Assembly: GCA_922989275.2 (NCBI GenBank)
Contig: OV277871.1
Coordinates: 61,649,848 to 61,713,847, forward strand
DNA: 64,000 nt
Direction of reading: 5' to 3'
Origin: Gari tellinella
Lineage: Eukaryota > Mollusca > Bivalvia > Cardiida > Psammobiidae
Below are positions 9,720-21,261 of this stretch, piece after piece. The notes under the pieces were generated by a model that saw nothing but the letters and a program-made list of their open reading frames with translations, had not been told where the DNA came from and made no database searches. The position numbers and the translations under genes are program-made. The first letter of the stretch is position 1. The number at the start of each line of letters is the position of its first letter.

Positions 9720-12700
9720 AGCTCACCTGAGCCAAAGGCTCAAGGTGAGCTATTGGGATGGCCCTGTGTCCGGCGTCGTCCGGCGTCAGTTGTGCGTTGT
9801 CGTTAACAATTGCTTCAAATGACATCTCCTCCTATACCCCTCAATAGATTTCAACCAAACTTTACAGAAATGTTCCTTGGGTCAAGCTCTTTCAAATTTG
9901 TTCAAAGAATTAAAAAACAATGCAGAACTCTGGTTGCCATGGCAACCAAAGTGAAAAAATAAGGAAATCTTAAAAAATCTTCTTGTTAAAAACTGCAAAG
10001 GCCAGAGCTTAGATATTTGGCACATAGCATCAACTTGAAGTCCTCTATCAAGTTTGTTCAAATTATGCCCCTGGGGTCAAATTTGGCCCCGCTCCAGGGG
10101 TCACCGTTTTACATAGAGTTATATAGTGAAATTTTCAAACGTCTTCTCCTCTGAAACTCATATGGCCAGAGCTTTGATATTCGGCATGGTGACACTTCTA
10201 GATGTCCTTTACCTATTTTGTTCAAATGGTTCCGGTCTGTTGCATATGGAGGTCACATAAGCTATAAATAGATTTTTTTCAATTAAAACTTTAAAAAATC
10301 CTCAAGTCTGAAACTACAAGGGCCAGAGCTTAGATATTAAAATTTAGCACATAGCATCTCCTACAGGTCCTCTATCAGGTTTGTTCAAATTATGCCCCTG
10401 GGGTCAAAATTGGCCCCGGCCTGGGGAGTCACAGTTTTACAAAGAGTTATATAGTGAAAATTTCAAACATCTTCTTCTCTGACACTAATATGTCCAGAGC
10501 TTTGAAATTTGGTATGGTGACACTTCTCAATGTCCTTAACGTATTTTGTTCAAATGGTTCCGGTCTGTTGCATATCTAGGTCACAGGAGCTAAAAATAGA
10601 TTTTTTAGCTCGCCTGTACGAAGTACATGACGAGCTATTGCAATACCCCCGGTGTAGTCGTCGTCGTCGTTGTCGTCGGCGTCGTCGTGAACGGCGTAAA
10701 CAATTTTAAGAAAATGTCTATAACTTCTATGTCCCTTGAGGTATTGCTTTAATACTTGGTATGTGTGTGTATATGGACAAGACCTGTCCATGCACAGAAA
10801 AATATGGACCCCTGTGACCTTGACCTTGAACTTAGGGCCCGCGTTTAGGTAACGAAATCTGCGTTTAGGTTTCGAAAAATGCCTATAACTTCAATGTCCC
10901 TTCAGGTATTGCTTTCATACTTGGTATGTGTGTGTATATGGAAAAGACGTTTCTATGCACAGAAAAATTTGGACCCCTGTGACCTTGACCTTGAACTTAG
11001 GGCCCGCGTTTAAGTTTCGAAATCTGTGTTTAGGTTTCGAAAAATGCCTTTTAACTTCTATGTCCCTTCAGGTATTGCTTTCATACTTGGTACGTGTGTG
11101 TATATAGGCAAGACCTTTCCATGCACAGAAAATTTTGGACCCCTGTGACCTTGACCTTGAACTTAGGGCCCGCGTTTAGGTTTCGAAATCTGTGTTTAGG
11201 TTTCGAAAACTGCCTATAACTTCTATGTCTCTTGAGTTATTGCTTTCATAGTTGGTATGTGTGTGTATATGGACAAGACCTTTCCATGCACAGAAAAATT
11301 TGGACTCTTTTGACCTTGACCTTGAACTTAGAGCTCACCTTTAGGTTTCGAAATCTGTGTTTAGGTTTCGAAAAATGCCTATAACTTCTATGTCCCTTCA
11401 AGTATTGCTTTCATACTTGGTATATGTGTGTATATGGACAAGACCTTTCCATGCACAGAAAAATATGGACCTCTGTGACCTTGACCTTGAACTTAGGGTT
11501 CGCGTTTTGGTTTCGAAATCTGCGTTTAGGTTTCGAAAAATGCCTATAACTTCAATGTGCCTTCAGGTATTGTTTTCATACTTGGTATGTGTGTCTATAT
11601 GGACAAGATCTTTCTGTTCACAGAAAAATTTGGACCCCTGTGACCTTGACCTTGAACTTAGGGCCCGTGTTTAGGTAACCAAATCTGTGTTTAGGTTTAG
11701 AAAAATGTCTATAACTTCTATGTCCCTTGAGGTATTGCTTTCATACTTGGTATGTGTGTGTGTATGGACAAGACCTTTCCATGCACAGAAAAATTTGGAC
11801 CACTGTGACCTTGACCTTGAACTTAGGGTTCACGTTTAGGTTTCGAAATCTGTGTTTAGGTTTCGAAAAATGTCTATAACTTTTATGTCTCTTGAGGTAT
11901 TGCTTTCATAGTTGGTATGTGTGTGTATATGGCCAAGACCAGTCCATGCACAGAAAAATTTGGACCCCTTTGACCTTGACCTTGAACTTAGGGCCTGCTT
12001 TTAAGTTTCGAAATCTGTGTTTTGGTTTCGAAAAATGCCTATTACTTCTATGTCCCTTCAGGTATTGCTTTCATATTTGGTATATGTGTGTATATGGACA
12101 AGACCTTTCCATGCACAGAAAAGTTTTGACCAGTGTGACCTTGACCTTGAACTTAGGGTTCGCGTTTAGGTTTCGAAATCTGCGTTTAGGTTTCGAAAAA
12201 TGCCTATAACTTCAATGTCCCATCAGGTATTGCTTTCATACTTGGTATGTGTGTGTATATGGACAAGACCTTTCCATGCACAGAAAAATTTGGACCCCTG
12301 TGACCTTGACCTTGAACTTAGATCCAGGGTTTAAGGATTCAAAATCTATGTTTAGGTTTCGAAAAACATTTATATTTCCTATGTCCCTTGAGGTGTTACT
12401 TCATATATAATTTTCATGCGTATATCGGCAAGACCTTTCCATGCAGGCAAAAAGCTTGACCTCCGTGACCTTGAGTGTGCTTTTAAGTTTCTAAATGTGC
12501 CGATGGCGAGCTTTGTTGTCTCTCTGACAACTCTTGTTCTATAAAAATTTAAAAAAATCTTCCCTCAAAAACTACAAGGGCCAGAGCTTAGATATTTGGC
12601 ACATTATATATATAGCATCACCTACAGATCCTTTATCAAGTTTGTTCAAATTATGCCCCTGGGGTTAAAATTGGCCCCGCCCAGGGGTCACTGTTTTACA

Positions 12701-12864
12701 TGGAGTTATATAGTGAAATTTCAAAAGTCTTCTCCTCTGAAACTAATATGGCCAGAGCTTTGACACTTTTAGATGTCTTTTACCTATTTTGTACAAATGG
12801 TTCCAGTCTATTGCATATGTATGTCACAGGAACTAAAAATAGATTTTTTCAATGGGGCTCTTGT
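9720..12864 (+). mobile_element. Family A1 element split by a family B element
   Basis: The 5' palindrome at 9720 has an X-box at 9932-9947 and two core units before family B enters at 10607. The core resumes at 12538 (CTATAAAAATTTAAAAAAATC). The 3' end is reduced to AATGGGGCTCTTGT (12851-12864), having lost the inverted arm and half the hairpin. Uninterrupted A1 cores (near 13729) read T6 then CTATAAAAAC, matching the joined flanks of the B insertion. Confidence 0.8.
10607..12537 (+). mobile_element. Family B hairpin-ended element with 165-bp tandem core
   Basis: The 5' palindrome AGCTCGCCTGTACG / CATGACGAGCT is followed by a GTCGTCGTCGTTGTCG tract. About eleven units of roughly 165 bp follow, starting near 10711, 10877, 11041, 11205, 11370, 11537, 11702, 11866, 12032, 12198 and 12361. 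Each holds GGTTTCGAAAAATGCC, TGTGTGTATATGGAC and TGACCTTGACCTTGAACTT. The end is TGGCGAGCT (inverted arm), hairpin GTTGTC-TCTCT-GACAAC and TCTTGT. The open frames through the array are repeat artefacts. Confidence 0.85.
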
Positions 12865-12866
12865 TT

Positions 12867-14261
12867 AGCTCACCTGAGCCAAAGGCTCAAGGTGAGCTAT
12901 TGGGATGGCCCTGTGTCCGTCGTCGTCTGTCGTGTGTTGTGCATAGTCGTTAACAATTGCTTCAAATGACATCTCCTCCTATACCGCTTGACAGAATTCA
13001 ACCAAACTGAAATGTTCCTTGGGTCAAGCTCTTTCAAATTTGTTCAAATAATTAAAAACGATGCAGAACTCTTGTTGTCATGGCAACCAAAGTGAAAAAA
13101 TAAGGAAATCTTAAAAAATATTCTTGTCAAAAACTGCAAGGACCAGAGCTTAGATATTTGGCAAATAGCATCATCTACAGGTCCTCTATCAAGTTTGTTC
13201 AAATTATGCCCCTGGGGTCAAAATTGGCCCCGCCCAGGGGGGTCACAATTTTAGATAGAGTTATATAGTGAAATTTTCAAACGTCTTCTTCTCTGAAACT
13301 AATATGGACAGAGCTTTGATATTTGGCATGGTGACACTTCTAGATGTCCTATACCAGTATTGTACAAATGGTTCTGGTTGGTAGAATATCTAGGTCACAG
13401 GAGCTAAAATAGATTTTTTTTCAATGAAAACTTAAAAAATCTTCTTGTCTGAAACTACAAGGGCCGGAGCTTAGATAGTTGGCACATAGCATCGCCTACA
13501 GGTCCTCTATTTGTTCAAATTATGCTTCTGGGGTCAAAATTGGCCCCGCTCTGGGGGTCACAATTTTACATAGAGTTATATAGTGAAAATTTCAAACGTC
13601 TTCTTTTCTGAAACTAATATGGCCAAAGCTTTGATATATGGTATTGTGACACTTCTAAATATGCTTTACGTATTTTGTTCAAATTGTTTGGGTCTGTTGC
13701 ATATCTAGGTCACAGGAGCTAAAAATAGATTTTTTCTATAAAAACTTAAAAAATATTCTCCTAAAAAACTACAAGGGCCAGAGCTTAAATATTTAACACA
13801 TAGCATCATCTACAAGACTTCTATCAAGTTCGTTCAAATTATGGCCCTGGGGTCAAAATTGGCCCTGCCCCGGGGTCACAATTTTACATAGAGTTATATA
13901 GTGAAATTTTCAAACGTCTTCTCCTCTGAAACTAATATGGCAAGAGCTTTGATATTTGGCATGGTGACACTTCTAGATGTCCTTTACCTATTTTGTTCAA
14001 ACAAATTCAGTCTGTTTCATATCTAGGTCACAGGAGCTAAAAATAGATTTTTTCAATGGAACTTAATAAAATCTTCTTGTCTAAAACCCTAGTACCCCGT
14101 GATCTTAGATATTTGGCACATAGCATCATCTACAGGTCCTCTATCAAGATTGATCAAATTATCCCATCGGGTAAAAAATGACCCCGTCCTGGACATAAAT
14201 CATTATATCCTTTTTGTCAGCTATTCTCAGGTGAGCGAAATATGCCCCATGGGGCTCTTGT
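12867..14261 (+). mobile_element. Family A1 element, complete
   Basis: Complete copy of 1.4 kb, directly after the previous A1. It has the 5' palindrome, GTC-rich tract, a one-mismatch X-box (GTTGTCATGGCAAC, 13075-13088), four core units, CTCAGGTGAGCG, hairpin GCCCC-AT-GGGGC and CTTGT at 14261. Confidence 0.85.
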
Positions 14262-14264
14262 TTT

Positions 14265-14730
14265 AGCTCACCTGAGCCAAAGGCTCAAGATGAGCGATTT
14301 GGATGGCCCGGCGTCCTTTGTCGTCCGTTGTCCGTCGTCGTTAACAATTGCTTCAAATGACATCTCCTCCTATACCGCTTGACAGAATTCAACCAAACTT
14401 AACAGAAATGTTCCTTGGGTCAACCTCTTTCAAATTTGTTCAAAGAATTAAAAAACAATGCAGAACTCTGGTTGCCATGGCAACCAAAGTGAAAAAATCT
14501 TCTTGTCAAAAACTGCAAGGGCCAGAGCTTAGATATTTAGCACAACGCATCATCTACAGGTCCTCTATCAAGTTTGTTCAAATTATGCCCCTGGGGTCAA
14601 AATTGGCCCCGCCCTGGGGGGTCACAGTTTTACATAGAGTTATATAGTGAAATTTTCAAACCTCTTCTTCTCTGAAACTAATGTGGCCAGAGCTTAGATA
14701 TTTGGCATGGTGACACTTCTAGATGTACTA
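14265..14730 (+). mobile_element. Family A1 element, 5' part only
   Basis: The 5' palindrome (one arm mutated to GATGAGC) has an X-box at 14470-14485 and one core unit. The copy stops where the TA-flanked element begins and does not resume beyond it, so its 3' part was lost. Confidence 0.75.
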
Positions 14731-16573
14731 CAGTCTACACACGATACTACGATTCTCGTTTCTACGAAATACCGGTCTACTACGAATAACAAAGCAGGTC
14801 CCGGCCGATTTTGTTCTTTATCTAACGGTTAAAAGATGCATTATAACGAAAAACACGTTATTACGATAAGGTTTCGTAGTCCCTTCAAAACAAAAACAGT
14901 AGTAAAAAGATGCATTTGTACGAATCGCACCTGTGGGTTTTTTCACACTTACGAAAGAGACATCCGTTGCTCGCGCCGGCATAATTATCCATTGTTTACA
15001 CACTCGGCTGCCCGATACGCTTTACCGCCCAACCTGTTATGATCAGCACACGGCAGTGTTTGTTTGTAGCAAGTTACACTGCTTAACTATATGTCGCAAA
15101 TGATAAAAACATAATTTGATATAATTATGCATGTAATTATCTGAGATGTTTTCAATCACACCATATCGTGATTAGCAGACGAGCGTGTTTGTTTGTTGCA
15201 ATTGTAAATAGAGTGAATAAAGTCAATGTCGCAAAGAATATAAAAATAAGCAACCGTTACACTGATAATCATATCTGCTTACTACGGCTATCATACGTTT
15301 ATTAACAATATTACATCTGAAACTACGAAGACGATTCTGCAAGACAATTTTACGACGCTGTAAATTGATATCAGCATTCTGAGATTCAGAATTTTATCAA
15401 TTTACAATTTCCTAGCAATCTAGTGAAGGACCCGGTCAGCCGGGGGATAACTGGATAGAAAAAATGTCGGCGACGGGGAAGAGGGGAGTCAACTCGGCGT
15501 CTGATCTGGATCAAAATTGTTTGTCACTCATTATCAACTTTTCTTTTGTTAAAAAAGACGACATATTTGAAGCATATGACAGCATCGTAAGGGTTAATAA
15601 TAAGGCGCGTGCTAGTGTTGCTATCCATTGTGTTATGTTTGCTATGCGTTGTGTTATTTATTGCGTTTAATTTGTATGCATAAATTGTGTTTGTCTGAAT
15701 AAAAATGTAAACATATTGGTTCGTTGCTTGTGTTTTAAATTGCCTCTTCTTACCAGTGGAGAAAACCTTTTTCTTTCCCGTTTACGCATTCGCGTAGCAG
15801 TAAAGTGTAGAAAATTACAGCTTTAAAAAAAAATACTTTCTCACGATTTATTTAAGCAAACATTTTGGAGCCTCATCAGACGCCGGGTTACCTGCCGTTT
15901 GATCTGGCTTCAAACTGTATGCAATGGAAATTATAGTTTTAGCGTAAACACGTTTATTGGGAAGAATAATGTTTTCTCTGCTGCATGTGTATAATTTGCA
16001 GCCAGGCTCTAGATAAAAGGGAGTTTTCTCTGTGTTGTGACTATTCATAAGAAGCGATTTCAAATGGGTTTGTTATGCGCAGTACTTGATGAAAACATAA
16101 CGGAGAAAATAATGGAAACATTTCGTTTACTCCCTCCTATCTAGAGGTGTATTAGCGGGTCATATCGCTTCTTGTTTTTTAAATTACCCAATATAATTCC
16201 GTAAAATCGGATCATGGTTCTAGATGCAATGTACATGTACATGTCCCGTATTTAGCGACATTCCACTTACACATGTGGATGTAGATTTAAACGTCAGTGG
16301 ATTTATATCAGTGTACTAACAAGGAAGACACATTGAACACAAACAGAATAAGTAGATAAAATATATTTATTTTACAACAATAATTACGACAATGCTATTA
16401 CACATATGTCAATAGGACCTACATACGGCATACCAGACCGATGCATGGCAGATACATGTACGAAGAGGTAAGTGGAAATCCCATCGTATTCGGAAGATGC
16501 ATTGCTACGAAAATGCAATACTACGAACAAATGGCGAGACCCGGTGCCGATTCGTAGTATCGCGTGTAGACTG
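14731..16573. mobile_element. 1.84-kb TA-flanked DNA transposon, non-autonomous
   Basis: The terminal inverted repeats start CAGTCTACAC and continue A/G-CGATACTACGA, 25 bp with two mismatches. TA sits on both sides (14729-14730, 16574-16575). Sub-terminal direct and inverted copies of CTACGA/TACGAA words fill about 150 bp at each end. No transposase is recognised among the short ORFs. A CAGT start and TA target are typical of Tc1/mariner-like elements, but sequence alone does not settle the superfamily. The stretch at 15440-15600 carries a GGCGTCTGATCTGGATC motif related to the GGATCC palindromes. Confidence 0.7.
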
Positions 16574-16575
16574 TA

Positions 16576-17699
16576 TACCAAAGGACAAGGTTCACGAAGG
16601 GTCGAAATTGGCCCAATACCAGAAATTCATGAAAATTTGTGTAAGAATAAAGTAAGTCATTATACATTTGAAAACGATAAAATTTAATTCAAATTTTAAA
16701 ACGTTGTTGCCATGGCAACTAGTTATCCAACAGCATAAGCAATGAAGGAATATACATATAGGGAATTGAACATGCACTTATAAATCATATATTTTTTGTA
16801 CTGTAACAGAATAATTGTATGTTTCACCATATTAAGACACTTCCCTAGTTTGTATTCAAATATCATTAAAAACAATTTTAAGAAAACTGGAGACAGTTGC
16901 TATGGTAACAAAAATTGAAAATTATTTTATTTCCACTTCTAGTGTAACGAGTTGATATGATATCAGGTATTGTTGTTTTTTGTTTCTGTTTATTTTTTTC
17001 AGCATAACGAAAAATTAATCTAAATGCTTCCAAAAAGGTAATTTGATCAAATGTGTTACCATGGCAACAGGTAAACGGGTTTCACATAGAAAATCATTAT
17101 ATACATAGAACAATTGTCTTCAATAAATTATCATGTCCGTTGCCATTTATCCATTCATTGATAACATTTATTCGTGGTCAACAATATCATTCCGTTATCA
17201 CTATGGTTACCATTGACAACTGTTTTGAGCTTCAGCTGTAGTGATATAGATCTACTTGATAAATTGAGGTTATATCAATAGTTGAACACAAACAATAAAA
17301 ATGCAGCATGAATTTCAAACTTATCTCGCCCTTTGGCTCATACGTTTCCAATTGAGGCTATTGAGACATTAGATAACATTATGACTAATAAAGTTGCTGT
17401 GACGGCTGTACAGTGATCAACGTCATGAAATTACATCATGACGTTACGTCATGACAACTCTTGTAATAGCACTGAATATTCACACAGAGAAACGAGACAG
17501 TAAAGTCTAGCTCGTATATACATGTACAGTGAAACTTCTTTATTACGACCATTCATTATTTTAATTAATTCGTATCTATGGTAGGTGCCTGTTTAACGGA
17601 AAGTGAAAGTAAGACAGAAAGCTCCTTCATTTGCTCTACGCTCTCACCTGTCTTAACTGCCGATACAGAGTAATTTAGAAATGTTTTTGTTGTCTTTTT
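16576..17699. other. Non-coding region with X-box-like and CRE-like motifs
   Basis: No repeat ends or gene are recognised. The region holds three X-box-like palindromes (16706, 16896, 17055), tandem-like spacing of about 160-190 bp between them, and a TGACGTTACGTCATGAC cluster near 17438-17455. It may be a very diverged tandem core of a family A relative, or an unrelated regulatory stretch. Confidence 0.4.
16706..17068. promoter_or_regulatory. Cluster of three X-box-like palindromes
   Basis: GTTGCCATGGCAAC (16706-16719), GTTGCTATGGTAAC (16896-16909) and GTTACCATGGCAAC (17055-17068) all fit the RFX consensus GTTRCCATGGYAAC with at most one deviation per half. The DNA between them does not match the family A core well, so the motif is better preserved than its surroundings. 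Binding is inferred only. Confidence 0.5.
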
Positions 17700-18253
17700 A
17701 GCTCACCTGAGCCAAAGGCTCAAGGTGAGCTATTGGGATGGCCCTGTGTCCGTCGTCGTGCGGTGTCCGTCGTCCGTCGTCGTTAACAATTGCTTCAAAT
17801 GACATCTCCTCCTATACCGCTGAACAGATTTCAACCAAACTTTACAGAAATGTTCCTTGGGTCAAGCTCTTTCAGATTTGTTCAAAGAATTAAAAACAAT
17901 GCAGAACTCTGGTTGCCATGGCAACCAAAGTGAAAAAATAAGGAAATCTTAAAAAATCTTCTTGTCAAAAACTACAAGGGCCAGAGCTTAGATATTTGGC
18001 TCATAGCATCACCTACAGGTCCTCTATCAAGTTTATACAAATTATGCCCCTGGGGTCAAAATTGGCCCCGCCCCGGGGGTCACAGTTTTACATAGAGTTA
18101 TATAGTGAAAATTTCAAATGTCTTCTTCTCTGACACTAATATGACCAGAGCTTTGATATTTGGCATGGTGACACTTCTAAATGTCCTTTACCTATTTTGT
18201 TCAAATGGTTCTGGTCGGTTGAATATCTAGGTCATAATTCACATTCAATATAT

Positions 18254-18386
18254 GTATAGCAGACAGCAATTCAGCATTATATGAGTTAGACCCTAGCCAC
18301 ATTTCCTACTGGCAGAGTTACATAACTGAACTCAGGTCAGCTGAGGTTCACTGTAACAGAAGCATATAGTGTTGTCTGCTACATTT
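18254..18386. mobile_element. AGCAGACA foldback MITE
   Basis: TAGCAGACAGCAATTCAGC at the left is mirrored by TGTTGTCTGCTA at the right. Related copies lie inside the A2 elements (about 25018-25152, 30602-30740, 35423-35560, 45956-46087) and at 60177-60313. Confidence 0.6.
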
Positions 18387-18387
18387 T

Positions 18388-18960
18388 TTATGCCCCGCCA
18401 GTTGGGGGGCATATTGTTTTATCTGTCTGCTTTTTTTTGTCTGTTTGTCAATTTGTTTGTCTGTCAGTCCACAACTTTAATCTTAGCCACAACTTTGTTA
18501 AAGTTAGAAACTTTATAACTTAGGTCATGTTCTACAAAGGTCAATGTCATTTTTGAGTTATTTCCCAGTGTCATATTTTCTTGTCTTTGAGATAACTCCA
18601 GTTCTACTGATGTTAACCCATTACCCCATACATTATGCCTTTTTACGCCTTTAATTTATTCCTCCTCTAAAGAAAATAATTCCACTTTATACAGTCATAA
18701 AAATTTAAGAAATGGTATCTATATCTTAGTAGATGATAACTTAAAGCAGGTTGAAAGTAAAGCAGAATGGGCAATAAATAATCATATGGAAATACATGTA
18801 GCTTGATAAGAAGAAGTGTCATGGATAAGGTCCATAACTCTGCCAACAATATTTTTTTAAATTATTCCAATTTGTAATGTTTTTTTTTGTCTGGAAGATA
18901 ATTCCATTTACAGCTACATTTATATTAAAATGTTGTCTTGCCTATTAAGCTAAGGCACAA
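18388..18960 (+). repeat. Family F segment (ATGCCCC end)
   Basis: It starts with a palindrome-like ATGCCCCGCCAGTTGGGGGGCAT, then a TGTCTGTTTG-rich tract and AT-rich sequence with GCCTTTTTACGCCTTTAATT. A sister copy starts at 60317. No independent 3' end was found. Confidence 0.5.
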
Positions 18961-19000
18961 TGACCTCAGGTGAGCGAATTAAGGGCCATGGCCCTCTTGT

Positions 19001-19372
19001 TTGCATTACTTTTGACCTACATAAACTGACTAAATGTGTGAGAGAATGCAATTTCTACTTTTGCCAAATGAGAACAATGCAGAAAGCATATGCATAAGCT
19101 TTTTGCATTATTTTTATCCCGCACTAATTGGCACCTGTTAGGGCTGTCTGTATACTACCTAGTGACATGTTGCTGAATATAGTTTTGACTGCATTTGTTA
19201 TCTATATCCTAGGATATGGTACCTTAAAGCAAACTGAAAGTAAAGCAGAGTGCACCATAAAGCGCATTCTGAGTTTCTTTCAATCAGTTTGTCTTAAAAA
19301 CGAGGAAATACGCTTCAGATGAAAGTATTTGCGCTGGAAACAAGACTGACACAAGGTTTTTTGTTGACATCC
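19001..19372. other. Spacer
   Basis: AT-rich non-coding sequence. The short open frame here shows no family signature. Confidence 0.35.
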
Positions 19373-20357
19373 CAGTACAACCTCTCTATTAGGACATTTT
19401 TGCAGACGATTTTGCAGATGATATAGCCCTGCTTTCAGATGGAATGGACCAAGCTCAGGAACTTTTAGGTAGAGTTGAAGTAGAATGTGAGAGAGTAGGA
19501 CTACGCCTCAACCCAAAGAAAACTGAATACCTGACATTCAATATGGAATCTAATCATCCATTAACAACCATCAGCGGCGAAGCTCTGAAAGAAACGGAAG
19601 ACTTCAAATACCTAGGTTCCTGGGTCAAATCCTCTGACAAAGACTTCAAGATTCGTAAGGCAATAGCTTGGAGAGTGCTCAACCAGATGAGGGCAGTATG
19701 GACCTCAAATCTAGACCGCAAACTAAAAGTGAAGCTATTCCTGGCTACAGTTGAGTCAGTTCTCATCTACGGCTGTGAGGCATGGACCATGACTGCTAAA
19801 CTGACTAAAAGCATTGACGGCACATATACCAAGATGCTGCGCGTGGGCCATCAGATCAGCTGGAGAGACCATCTAACAAACAAGGAGCTATATGGAAACC
19901 TCCCAAAACTCTCAGAGAAAATAAGGCAAAGAAGATTGAAGTTTGCTGGACACTGCTACAGGCATCAAGAACTTCCAACTAGCCACCTTGTATTATGGCA
20001 GCCAAGACAGGGAACACGTAGTAGGGGTGGGCAAAGAAAGACCTACGTAGACGGTCGTTTGGAGGACACCAGCATGAGAAACACCGAGGAAGTTGCAAAA
20101 TGTATGCTAGACAAAGAAGTTTGGAGGTCCATGTCTACCCGAGGACGTCGGCGGAAGCAGACGGCTAGACATGAGTGAGTGAGTGAGTGGCTCAGGACAT
20201 TTAAAAAAGAAGGCTAATTCTTTGTATTTAAGACATATGACAGTTTAATGCAAGGAGACAGTAAAACAGAACACTCTTAATGAGATTTCTATATCTATTT
20301 AACTGTAACCCTTTGTAATCAACATAATATTGTAACCCTTATAGAGAGGTTTTACGG
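19373..20357. mobile_element. Tigger/pogo-like MITE, split by a LINE fragment
   Basis: The left end CAGTACAACCTCTCTATTAGG and the right end CCTTATAGAGAGGTTTTACGG are inverted copies with a few mismatches. The CAGTAAAACC start is typical of pogo/Tigger TIRs. TA follows on the right, but the left flank is CC, so the target duplication is imperfect. Without the LINE it is about 190 bp. Confidence 0.55.
19400..20193 (+). mobile_element. 5'-truncated non-LTR retrotransposon (reverse transcriptase C-terminal part)
   Basis: This LINE fragment is open from 19393 to a TGA at 20176. It begins just before the reverse transcriptase catalytic box FADDIALLS (FADD at 19411-19422, the YxDD-type metal site) and continues through the thumb (VGLRLNPKKTEYL, FKYLGSWV, LIYGCEAWTMT) to a basic C-terminus (KIRQRRLKFAGHC, RGGQRKTYVDG). 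The stop falls in a (TGAG)n tail at 20172-20188. A 9-bp target duplication AGGACATTT (19391-19399 and 20194-20202) brackets it, showing insertion by target-primed reverse transcription with 5' truncation. The endonuclease and fingers are missing, so it cannot move itself. The LINE clade is not assigned; CR1-, RTE- or I-related groups are all possible. Confidence 0.88.
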
Positions 20358-21261
20358 TATATTCTTTTGTGTTTATACATCTGACTCATCTTCTGAATCA
20401 GAAGATGAATCGATGCATTTTGGGATGTCGCTGGCATCCAGAATATTGTGGCCCCAATTCCGCACTCCTACATTACTGATATCAGTTTGGTATTTGGCAA
20501 ATCCCAGATACCAAATGATAGCAGCAATGTGGGAGCAGACACCAACAACACGGGATCCTGCACGGCATTTGCAGAACCATGCTGTTACGTCAGTCTGGTT
20601 GAATTGTATCCATAGCAAATAAGTTTTTGCAGATATATGCCGGCTTTTCATTCTCACTCTAATCAGGTTGGAATTTTCTGCATGAACATTTATGTCACAG
20701 TTGCCTTGCATGTGTTCTTGAATGTAGCTTGGGGCAAGCTTTAGCTGGTATACCCCACATGTCAGGGATCTAATCTGTTCCTCTGACAACCTGGGAAAGT
20801 GCTGGATGTCACATTCCTGAACACTCTTCCAGCAGACAGACTTCCTTTCTAAGCTGTTTTCTTCAATATATATATCTGCAGCCTATTTACATGTAAAGAC
20901 AGTTCTCTTAACTTTGTAGCAAGAGTTGCTTCTTCTTCTTGGTCAGATCTTCCACATAGTGTCGGCAAGTATTTGTTACAGATGGCACATACCAGGGCCG
21001 GATTGAAATTTTTTAGTGGGGGGGCACAGGTGGGGAGGGTATGGGAGGGGTATAACCCCTCCCATAGGTGGGGGTCCGGGGTGCCTCCCCCGGGAAATTT
21101 TTTAAACTTGCATAAAAAATGGTGCATTCTGAGGGCATTCTAAGAAGAAAGTTAACATCGATAGAATGATGTAAACACCCCCAATGAAACACCAAAAAAA
21201 GTGGTTTCATAAGACAAAGAGATGATAAATTTTCCAGCGTTTCAGGCATTCATTAAAAACA

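Larger units (their letters stand above)
17700..19000 (+). mobile_element. Family A1 element containing a foldback MITE and a family F segment
   Basis: The 5' palindrome is at 17700, with an X-box at 17911-17926 and one and a half core units up to about 18236. Foreign sequence follows: a foldback MITE and a segment opening with ATGCCCCGCC...GGGGGGCATATTGTTTT. The A-type 3' end closes the copy: CTCAGGTGAGCGAATT, hairpin GGGCCATGGCCC and CTTGT at 19000. The pairing of 5' and 3' ends is inferred from order. Confidence 0.65.

Noticed and set aside
11357..12209. Open frames of 105 codons through the 165-bp array
   Set aside because: The peptides repeat with the DNA unit, have no conserved domain and occur only because the unit length keeps some frames open.
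10607..12537. CRISPR-like array of regularly spaced repeats
   Set aside because: The whole unit is conserved with no variable spacers, and the host is a eukaryote.
14836..15670. Short ORFs inside the TA-flanked element as a transposase
   Set aside because: None shows DDE/DDD spacing or a helix-turn-helix motif, and all are below 72 codons.
20413..20622. Plus-strand ORF over the SWIM region
   Set aside because: It is the antisense shadow of the - strand SWIM-finger exon.
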